Shown here: positions 11,931 to 23,200 of the stretch, piece by piece | Position numbering within the stretch: the first letter of the stretch is position 1 | Layout: the number at the start of each line of letters is the position of its first letter | Assembly: GCA_025618425.1 (NCBI GenBank) | Contig: CM046833.1 | Location: 6,276,066 to 6,340,065 of the forward strand | Source: Heliocidaris tuberculata | Taxonomy: Eukaryota > Echinodermata > Echinoidea > Camarodonta > Echinometridae | Direction of reading: 5' to 3' | DNA length: 64,000 nt | Translations under genes and position numbers: made by a program | Notes under the pieces: model-generated | What the model saw: the letters and a program-made list of their open reading frames with translations, nothing else | Database searches by the model: none | Told to the model about the DNA's origin: nothing

Positions 11931-12090
11931 AGCGGAATTTCTCGGCACTGTCGGAGACAGGCATCTTGGCTGTTTTGTTCGTGCTGTTAGCGTTCTGCCC
12001 GTGGAAATAGTAGCCTGCGTCTAGGGAGCGGACCTTGGAGGCTGCATCCACTTGATAATGCTGCATCATCTCGTAGACCAACCGACAAAC
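11926..12090 (-). CDS. FUT8: Fucosyltransferase exon H: last recognisable exon, SH3 absent
   Basis: The acceptor is gaataacacag. It encodes [18 protein letters not shown] and then YYFHGQNAN, matching VCRVAYEIMQ...YYFGGQNAH. After GQNA the sequence no longer resembles FUT8 and stops at TAA (11926-11928), inside repeat DNA. In human FUT8 this point leads into the SH3 domain. A possible donor (CGCTT then GTAACC) just before the stop could instead splice to an SH3 exon, but I did not find one between here and coordinate 1. Confidence 0.75.
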   Translation of the reverse strand, partial: VCRLVYEMMQHYQVDAASKVRSLDAGYYFHGQNANSTNKTAKMPVSDSAEKFRL

Positions 12091-14210
12091 CTGTGTTATT
12101 CAAGAGAGAACAAGATATGACTTTAATTTAATGATATAATTTCCATTGTATTTGTTTGACAGAATATTACTTCGATTCATCCGGACTAGTTTGATCTACT
12201 ATACCCGTGACATAATGATACACCCGGGGAGTGGCAAAGGTAGATAAATGTCTTGCCAAAGGACATTAGTGACGCGGCGGGACTCGAACCGCGAACCATG
12301 TGATCCACAGTCCGGTGACGTGTCCACTAGACCTCGACTACTCTATACACCACGAATCAAAAGGAAAATAATAAGATAAGTAAAAAAAAAAAAAAAAAAA
12401 TGGAAAAAAAGAGGTACATACATTTGAGGAGAAGGTGCACACAAGAAAATCTGACCGCGCCAAGAGGTGCATGTCTACGATGATACCCCTCAAAGACTCC
12501 TCTGAAAATCTTGAGGATAGCTCAGCTGACTGAGAAATCGTATTGTCACTCACAAACACATAATCAGGGTATCTGTCGATAGAAAAATTACAAAAGGGCA
12601 AGTCCAAATTAGTTTGTCCCATTATTACCAACCACGTCTAAGATTTCAGTATATACGATGATTGTATCTATAGAGCTGAAAACCCTCCTAAAGCTTGGAT
12701 CAGACAAAATATTACGTAGAACGATGTTTTTTTAAGGTTAATTTCCGGTCACAATTCCATAATAAAATACCAGTATACCTTTAACGTATGCGACATACCT
12801 TGACTTGCCCTAAAATAAAATGTCGGAAATTACGTTCAGGTAATGCTATACTTCTGACAACATACAGTGAATGTTATAATCATGTACGGCATAATTCTAT
12901 TATACAATTTCACTCGATTTATTTCTTGTTTTTCTTCCTTTACCTATTTACGGGTAGTACAAAACAATATTTATTAAATGATTATCTAAAGTAATCGTAA
13001 AAATAAAGTTTGCAGACAGGGGTCTATGAAATACAAGCGACGATTATTAAAAGACTCCTCCACCTATATTTCTTTAAATTTATTTCACCGGGAGTCGTGT
13101 GAGGCAAATGGAAACCCATGTCCTGCCAAAGGATGTTGGGTTGGTGGTAGGGATTCGAAACCCGTACCTTGTAAAACACAGTCTTGTGATTCATAAACAA
13201 GACCACAACACCTCTGTGTCTTTTAATAAAAAGATAATATTCCGTTCTTGTATAGCGCTTATCACATTATGATGCAAAGTCCCTATTCGTTTCGAAAGAC
13301 CTTTGGAAATTAATACACTGGCTTTAGCTCAGGCAACCGTTGTCAGCGCAAAATGCATTTCAAGGAACTTATGGGGTACCTATAACTCAACTGGGTTAAC
13401 CAAATGAAGGCGTCTTGCCAAAGCACGTTAGTGCCCTGGCAGGGTTATTAAGGTTAATATGTTGTTTATATGGTTGTTGTCCTATAAACTCACTTTATCT
13501 GGGCTTCCTTGAGCAGACTGACCTCGTCTGTTGCTAGGTAGATTCTCCTGACAGGCACTTCTTGTCTTCTCTCCAATTCCTGGTAGAACTCTTCGGCGTG
13601 AAACATGTACTCCTCGATACCGTGAAATTTCGCTTCCCAGTCGATTTTGTCTGTTCGCCTCACATGAAGGCTTTCATTGATTTAAAAAAAAATATTGTAA
13701 AAAATTATAAATACATAACGGTAATAATGGTGGCTAATAAACAAAACCTCCTTCATGTCCGTCACGTCGTGACGCTCCTGGCGCTCCAGTATTAATACAA
13801 TGTGTAGCACTCTGCATATCGGGTACCCATTTACACCTGGATGGGGAGTGCATGGCAAACGTGGATTAATGTCTTGCCAAAGGACGTTAGCGCCGGGCTG
13901 AGATTCGAACCCTCAACCCCTTGATTAAGAGTCAAGTGAAAGAACCACTATACCACGACACCGTGCATGTATGTACTCAGCAGTTAACATTATTGCTTTG
14001 AAGTAGGCCGTACTGAATGAAAAAAAAAAATCGAATGCTTCTCTTTCAATTGGCAAAAGCTATTCCTTTTCTACCAAGACTTCATTAATCTTATTCTGGT
14101 GTATACCAGAATTTGTGGCGACATTTTTTTTTTTTGCCAGCCCTGCAAAAGTTGCTCAGTGGGGGAGGGTGGTTATGGGGTCCATTTTCCCTCCATAATT
14201 CTCTGACAAG

Positions 14211-14249
<39 letters not shown>

Positions 14250-17200
14250 TTTTCCGTTCTAAAAGGGTGGGGGGGGGGGGGGGGAGAGCACAATGCATAG
14301 TTTTCTTTCAGAAGAGGGGGGGGGGGGGACACGGGCCGGGATTGCCCCCCCCTAAATCCGCCACTGGTATATAATCCTAAGGTAGTTGTCTTTTCTTTTC
14401 AAGGAATTCCTTGACTTCGGGCTGGGGGGGGGGGGGCCTCAGAATGTAAGTTATAATCGAGTGAGCTATCACCGGGAATCACCTCAACTCACCTCAAATC
14501 AAATTCAAATCAAATTCAAATCAAATTCAAATCAAATTCAAATCAAATTCAAATTCATTCCTCTCACCCAACGATTGGATGTGTGAACCCTAAGGCAGCA
14601 GTCTTGTTGTCAATGAGTTCCTGGACTTCGGGCTGTGGCCTCAGAATGTAAGTCATAATTTGACCTATCCACCAGACAGAGGGGTAACCATGTACTGTTC
14701 TCAGTCTTTGTGCGATGTCCTCTGGAATGGCCAATGGGAGGAAATCTGGCTTTAGATTTGGCGGTAATAGGCCTATGACGGGTATTTCCACCACTTGGAT
14801 GTCTTCAGTGCTACCTGGAGCTAGAGCTGACAAGAATTACATCGTACAGGTGAACTTGAAGATAAAGTTGAGTTCTGGTTATGCAGTTAAATCGTGAAAG
14901 AAGCTGCCTGGAAACGGTAAGGGACGGTTGATTATGTAGTACATATATACACTGCCCTCCAAAAAATTGGGTACACCTGTATTCAGAACTGATTTTTCAC
15001 AATCACCCACCTTTTAATTTATCATCAAATTTTTGGCACTGTAACAATTTGGTATCAAACTGAAGGGTAGACATCAGCCTTCAAGTTGACACCAGTTTAA
15101 CATAATTATGAAAAGCGTTTCAGGAGGTAGTCATGCGTTAAAAAGGCAACCTACCCACTAAAATATAATTTCTAGTGGAAAATATGAGGTCATTGGTTTG
15201 GTCAGATGTGATAGCATTTTTGCCTTTTCGGCATTCTACAAAATCTGACCCTTGTTTTTAGTGATGAATATCAAAAATCTATTGACTAATGTACAATAAG
15301 CATTCCTTTACTCAAGCAGAAAACTAAGATTTTAATCTAATAAACACTTCAATACTTTGGGAACACCACAATGCTTTTTGTTTCCTTTTTTTCTCATAGA
15401 AAATCATCTCTTATTGTTTATTCTTTGCATTTGCGTTACTTCTTCAAGGAAAATAATGCCTAAGTTAATACTAGCTTGCAGTGGCGGATTTAGGGGGGAG
15501 GGCAATCCCCGGCCCGTGCCCCCCCCCCTGGAGGGCTGGCGAGACCAAAAAAAATATGGGTCTCCCTCCAAGCAGTTTCCCAAAGTTGACAATCCTGCAT
15601 TTGTGTGCCCCCCCCCCCTTATACGAAATCCTGGATCTGCCCCTGCTAGCTTGCATGAGATGCACATTTCTTTATTTTTCGAAGTTTATTTAATCACGTT
15701 TCTATTAATAAAGACTTCTCATCAGAGAACCCGCCCCTGGCAGCGACCACAGCATGGCACATCCTGGGCATCCAGCTGGTCAAATTGTTGTGGAGGAAGT
15801 CACTGGAAATGTCTTTCCATGCATTTTGAAGAATTTCCAACAGATGAGGCTCACTTGTTGGGCATTTTTCTGGGACCTTCCTGTCCAACTCTTCACATGG
15901 TATGATTTTCATGATTCCTTTCTCTTATGTTTTCTAAAGGTAGTTTTTACATTGCCTTGAGGAATGTTTGGGGTAATTTTTCTGCTGGAAGACAAGCTTG
16001 TGGAAGTAGTCACTGGAAATGTATTTCAATGCCTTCAGAAGATGAAGCTCACTTGCTGGGAATTTTTATCAGACCTTCCTATAGCTGTCCAGCTTTTCCC
16101 ATATCAGCTCTATCGGCCAATCCATGATTTTCAGGACCCTTTCTCTTCTTTTGCTCCAGGTGGTTTTAGCAAAGCCTTAAATAATGATTGGCGTCATTGT
16201 CCTGCTGGAAGACAATACTTTTTCATCTTCAGAAGGCATAGAAAGACATTTCCAGTGACTATCTCCACAACTACCTCTACAACTTCACCAGCCGGATGCA
16301 CAGGATGTGCCGTGCTATGATCGCTGCCAGGGGCAGGTTCTTAGATGAGAAGTCTCTATATGATCCAAACATGACAAAATTAAACTTTGTAAAATAAATA
16401 AATGTGCATCTCATGATATATCAGTTTTAATTTAGTCATGATTTTTCTTATAAGAGTATACACAAATGCAAAGAATATGACTTCCCATGAAAAAATAAGA
16501 GCAAAAACATTGTGGTGTTCCCAAAATGTTTATGTGTTTCTAAGAAGGAAAAAATAATAGTTTTCTGCATGAGTATAGGAATGCTTATTGCATATCAGTC
16601 AACAAATTTGTACTATTAATCAGTATAAACGAGGGTCAGATGCCCGAAAGGGAAAAAATGCTGGCACAACTGACCAAACCAGTACCCTTCTAACTGCGCT
16701 GGAAATAGTATTTTGGGGGTTTGGTTGCCTTGTTAACGCATGACTGCCCCCTGAAACGCTTTCCATATTAAATTGGTGTCAACTTTAAGGGTGAGGTCTG
16801 CTCTTTAGTTTGATACCGCATTGTTGCAGTGCAACATATCTGATGATAAATACACTGTGGGTGATTGTGAGAAACCAGTTCTTATTAAAGGTGTACCCAA
16901 ACTTTTGGAGGGCAGTGTATATATAATTACATGCTCTGAGGTTTGGGAATCATCAAAATGATAGGACATTGACTCAGGGGCGGCGCTACAGGGGGGGCAG
17001 AGGGGGCGACCGCCCCCCTATGATTTTTCAAGTAGTGAAAAAAGAAAAAAGAAAAAGAAAAAAGAAGAAAAGGAAGAAGAAAAGGGAAGAAAAGGGAAGA
17101 AAGAAGAAAGAGGAGTATTACAAAGAGAGGTCTTAAACATATAAATCTATTTTACCCCTGTTATTTAATGGAGAAAAAATATGACGTCATCTTTAGGTCG

Positions 17201-20200
17201 TCTTGCCCCTCCTATCAAAATACCCTGGCGCCGCCCCTGCATTGACTCACTCTTGATGGAAGTCACATGCACTGCACACAGAAATGACTTGACACAAACA
17301 TGTTCATGAAAATTTGGTCTGAACATTTCAGCTATTTTCTAGTCGTATTTGGAACATGATCGAGGGCACATGAATTCTAAAAACTAACACTAATATGTTA
17401 AATCACCATTTAAAAGGGCCGAGGAGAGACCACTTTTTCATAATGGTAGATGAGCACTTTTAACATGCTGGTTGCAACACTATAAAGGCTGAATCTAGCA
17501 TGTTAAAAGTGTTAATCTACCATTTTCAGAATGCGGTCACTCCTCGGCCCTTTTAAATGGTGATTTAACACTTTCGTTTTTAGAGTGAAGAGCACTCCTT
17601 TTTAGTGGAGATTTCTTCAGACTTCCACAGTGACATTAAGAGAATGGGAAAGCTCGCAAATTAAAATAAATCACCTTTACCAGAAGTCAACTTTCTCTTA
17701 GTTATACAAATCAAGACAGATGTCATTTATGTAAATACGTTTCAACATTATCCTGATGGTAATGCTTGGGGTTTCCATCTATTTACCACATAACAGCTTA
17801 TGTCTACCATGCCCAATATATGACATTACAGCCCAATCACATAACCTGAAAGGGAAAGTCCACCCTGATATCAACTTGCTTTTAAATGAAACGGAAATAT
17901 TGATGAAACAGATCAGTGAAAGTATGAGCAAAATCCGATGAGAAATAAGAAAGTTATGAAGTTTTAAAGTAGTAATCAATCAAACACAAACTGGCAACTC
18001 CGTGACCTATCTTGCGAGCTCATCTCCCATTTGCCCTGTACTGAAAAAATCATAAATTTCCATTTTCTATCTTAAAAATATTTTATCATACATGCACCCT
18101 AGATATAATCACTTCACCTATGCTTTTTTTTTTTACACAAAACCTGTATGATACAAATCTATTCCCTCGTCAAAAAACAATAAAAATGAAAAGTTGTGAA
18201 TTTTGTCTTTGATTTTTCTGCTTCTTTTAAAACTAACTTAATATCAGGGTCGACTTTCCCATTAATATCACATCTAAAACACCGGCTTTTCAGGATTCCG
18301 TTGCCATGCACTGCTGTAGACCCCAACCATATAGCCATCATAGTAACGCGATGTGCTTTACAATCTTCCTTTGCAATTACCTAACAATTCAGCACGGTAA
18401 AGGTAATGAAAATAATACCGGGAGTCCGTTGCCATTAGATCACTAAAATTATGGTTTGGTGGTCGGGCGTAAGTCTTAAGCCCAACCACCAAACCATAAT
18501 CTATCTAATGGATCATGAACATAAGAAACCCAGAATAAGAAGAAAGCTTGACCCATCATAATCATTTTCCAGAGGAGGTGGGGAGGGGGGGGGGGGGGGG
18601 GGGCAGGGGAAAATTCCCTCTAAAAATGTATAACCAAGGAAAAGAAAGTCTTTTAAAGTAAGTTCGGTTAGGGAGCTATTCTAAAGTCAATAATTAAGAT
18701 ATGGCTAATGAATATTCCGTTATGAGCTGTTTAACCAATGGAAAGTCCAGCACCACCCGGGTGGGGGGGGGGAGGACCCACAGTGCCCCCACTTTTCAAG
18801 TACCCTCAAAATGCCCCTTTTTATTTCTGAAAATGCCCCCTTTCTTTCTGATAAGTGCCCTTTTTACCACTAAAAGTGCCCCTTTTCCTGTCTATTAAGT
18901 GCCCTTTCCCTTTCTGATAAGTGCCCCTTTTCTCCTTCTGATAAGTGCCCCTTTTTCAAATCTGATAATTGCCCCTTTTCTTTCTCTAATAGGTGTCCTG
19001 ATCTCCTGATAAGGGCCAATTTTACTTCTGATAAGTGCCCCTTTTCACCTTTTGATAAGTACCACTTTTCAAATCTAATAATTGCCACTTTTACTCTCTA
19101 ATAATTATGTGCCCTTTTCTCCATTAATAAATGCATTTTTACTTATGAAAGGTGCCCTTTTCCCCTTCTAATAAGTGCCCTTTTTATTTTCTTATAAGTG
19201 TCCTTTTCCTTTCTAATTAGTGTCGTTTCCCCCTTCTTATAAGTGACCCTTTTCACTTTCTGAAAAGTACCCCTTTTCCAATCTAATAATTGCCCCTTTT
19301 TCTCTCTATTATGAGTCCTTTTCTCCTTTGATAAGTGACTTTTTACTTCTAATGGGTGGCCCTTTTCCCTTCTGATAAGTAAAAGATTTCTATATCCGCT
19401 ATATAGCTCAAATTTGCCCATAATTTACACCAAGTAACGGCAATATTTTCAGAATATTTCCCCAAAGCTCGCTCGCTACGCTCGAAGTATACCCGCGAAA
19501 CCCAAGTGGCATATATTAAGTACACGACTTCAAGATTGTGGCCCCCCCCTCCCTTTTAAGGCAATGACCCTTTTTGTTTAATACTGTGCCCCTCTTTTAT
19601 AAAATCCTAGAGCCGCCCCTGAAGATACCTACCTCCCCAACTGACGGTGGTCTTTCCTTGTCGATCCCGGCAAGTCTCGCTGAGAGGCCTGAAGAACTTC
19701 TCCCATCCCTCCTGGGCATACGCCCACCCCTTGGACTCGAGGATGAGGGTTCTCCCAGTGGCGTAGGCCATGATCATACAATATGATACATGATGTACCT
19801 GGCAACCGAGCCCGCATTCCACTGTAAAGTTGCACACGATCTTCTTGGCCTTGCTACAGTTCTGGGGGTTCTGGCAGAATACATTCAGTACAATCGCTCT
19901 TTATTAATTTGGTTGATCTGGGGCCCCGTCATTTGCTGACGTTAGAACAGTCAGTGACTTACGGTCTTTTGCACTTAATGAAAGAGTGATAATCATTTAA
20001 AAAATGATTGGAAAATGAACAGCGCAAACAATACCTTTAAAAACTCTGACGTACTGGTTAATTGCATTAACAGGCTCTATTAGCGCAGGTATATACTAAC
20101 GGGATCGAAATGACGCCGGCGATTGATTCAAACAGATTGGAACTTGATAAAATAGATAGGAGATTGTAAATTTGCGATTGATTGGAGGACTTGCGATGGA

Positions 20201-23200
20201 TTCGGATCGATAGTAAGTCAAGGGCCAGATTTCTAACGATAGATCATTTTACAGAAATATATCATGGCAATCCAGAAATTTGTCTAAACTACATGCGAAA
20301 ATATTATCAAAATGTTAAACATCCAATTAATTAGAGAAAATGCACTTGAACACAGACAAAAAGATTCGTAAAATATTTCTATGTAGGCCTATAGTGGTTC
20401 ATATATTTTTTTCATTTTTGAAAATTAAATCACGTATATATATCACATTTCAAGAATATTTTTTAGCAGCTATACCTGGAGAAAATGGAGTCTCTGCTGT
20501 ATGAGGTTTGAGAGCTCCTTGGACTCTTTCTGCCTCCACGATGAATAACCATCTACTCGACTCAGATTATAGACATCCGTCATTATGGACCTGTAAAAAA
20601 AAAAATCAAAAGATGAATAAACGGAATTAAAGCATGAGCCTACTGCTTTTACCCAACAGATCATTCCTTCATTTATTTAGAAAGACTGATTAAAAAATGA
20701 AGATGTGGGCTACAACCATGCCCGAGACCAACAACCTGCGAGACGATTCAGCCCCGGCCACTGCATGTAGACCGAGAGCCCACTAGCATGACTATAGACC
20801 GATATCTGTATCACTTGCCCGGGGCGGGGGGGGGGGGGGGGGGGGATGTCTCATTAAGACCTGTACATCATCCGCGTAAATCACTTTCTGAAAAGCACCC
20901 TAAACGGGGATTGCAGCATGTGCAGTAGGAGTAGTTTTGATATCCTAAACAGGGAAACCCTCTAACATATTTATACCCCTTTCCGCGGATCTTCTTCTTA
21001 TCACCTCTGAATTTGATACCCTTTTCTTGGTTTTGCTGTTTTTGATACCCTAAACGCGTAGCCCGGGTTACGCGCCTAGCTGAAAAAGTACACTTTTTAT
21101 CTGTTTTCGTGTACGCGGATGATGTACAGGTCTCAATGAGACATGCCCCCCCCCCCCCCCGGAGGGGGATCACTTGCCAAGAACACGTACCGCATTTAAA
21201 CACAGAATACTTCTATATTTTAATGCCCCCAAATTTTGGAACTCCCTCCCAATAGATATACGAGACCTTAATACTTTTTTTGTACATTCAAACGTAAATT
21301 GAAAAGATCACCAATTGCATTTTATAGAAATTGATCCCTCACTGATATCAATATGATACTATTTTATAATTATCTTAATGTAAAGACTAGCATCATCCAT
21401 GCTCCATTATTAACAATAATATTTGCGTTTGCTTGTGTAGGGAAATGTATAAATTAAATAAAACCTTTGCTGTAGTTGTTTTTTTCTTATTACCTAAACG
21501 TTAATGCTCTTTATTTTGCTTGTAATGATCGGAACATGCTTCTGCACCTTCCCTGCCGGAAAGAACACAGTGTCCCACAGTGTGTTCACAGTGTGAAATC
21601 ATCTTCACACTGTTAAATTCGAGCATTTTAACATTGTGAATCACATCTTCACAGAGTCGACTATTGAACACTCTGTGAACACACTGTGAACACACTTTGT
21701 TCTTTCCGGCAGGGTTAATTGGTTTCTTTGTCAAATTATTTTTGCATCGTTAATTGTACAATTTTCACTTTGAAAAATGAAAATGAAATGAAATAAATTC
21801 TAACAAAATCTGAAATCGGAACAATCTGAAATGTCAGTCTCGTGGGCCTTCTGATAATTTTTTTAAAAGGTTCACTATACCGACGGCCCACAAATATTTT
21901 TAAATATTCCCTCATGTATTTCTATGACGGCTGTCTGTATTGTGGGCGGTCGGTCTTGTGATCCTTTTGCAACTTTCTTCTTTTCTATTTTTTCTGAAGT
22001 GTTTCTTTGTTTTGTCGGCCTCGTGGGCTCTCAGTCTACTTGTCATGACCCGAAGATTTGTTTTGTGTGTGTGTGTGTGTGTGTGTGTGGGGGGGGGGGG
22101 TGTGGACGTGTGTGTGACCATTTTATTTATATAGGCCTACACTATGATCTTGATGAGGTTCAAGAAATATGACTTGTCGAAAGTAATTTCGAACACTCCA
22201 GGGGAGCGTTTCATCAAGCGTTTTGTCAGTGATTTTTACCGACAACTGTTATAAGCTACTGAAATCCTTGCATCTGATTGGCTGAGAGCAAATGTGTCGG
22301 TAAAAATCATTGACAAAACGCTTGATGAAACGCTCCCCAGGTTGATTGACAAAGGCAAAACAATTATGACAACACGGCAAATAGACTTATTAGAAAACTC
22401 GTTTTGTACCTGAGACTGCAGCTGTTCTATGTACAGTTTTAAGAATTCAGCTGAGATATGAGAAATCTCTCTTTCTCTCTCTCTCAATCTCTGTCTCTCT
22501 CTCTCTCTGCCTCCCTCTTGTCTTCAATGTTCAATGCCCATTATAAAAGCAACTGTGTAATTCTTGTGTATAGACCTTCAAAATAATTTCGGCATTGTTT
22601 GGAGCTACAGCGGTGACTCAAAACTTGATTAGTCACTTTACAAAACAGACGGGGGGGGGGGGGGGGTTGGTACTTGATTTTCCTTTGAAAAAGATGGAAT
22701 AATGGGGTTTTAACACCTTTTTAATGAAATTTTGTATTCTAGACTTTCAACATCTGGAAATGCAGTTCATAATGAATTCATTTGTTTGGTGCATTTTCAT
22801 TTAAAAAATACCATTTAAACGTATGCTAAAACCAAGATTGTTTGGAGTAGTCCCAGATTATGTCATTTCATGTACAGTTTCAGATTCTCCATGAAGAGGC
22901 ACGCAAGGATCAAATTGATGCTAGAAAATGATTTTCCTGATCAATCTTGACATAAAATCACAATTTTAACCATCTTGAGCATAAAAGATGGAAGAAATAC
23001 TGATTTCAACATTTTTTGGTTATGTCTCACTAATCGTGAAATTGCTCTTATTCACATAAGAGAATGCTTTAAAATTGTAAATGGAATAGTAACCCCATCA
23101 ATATCTTACCAGCAGCCACTAGCGTGCCCAAGGGAGGGGGGGGGGGCAAGGGGGTCGACTGCCCCCCTGACGATTTTTGACAGAAAAAAATAAATTTTCC

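Larger units (their letters stand above)
14950..16917. mobile_element. Tc1/mariner-type transposon, decayed
   Basis: The ends are long inverted repeats starting CACTGCCCTCCAAAA, flanked by TA on both sides (14948-14949, 16918-16919), as in Tc1/mariner elements. The arms of over 200 bp also match further in (aatcacccac..., gtttgataccaaattgtta...). The interior holds remnants of the transposase C-terminus on the minus strand and a nested hAT-type MITE. Confidence 0.85.

Noticed and set aside
18870..19421. Lys/Gly/His-rich minus-strand ORFs resembling a repetitive protein (EKGHLSE repeats)
   Set aside because: The repeat is a DNA minisatellite inside a transposon; unit length changes and stops break the frame, and it lies in an intron.
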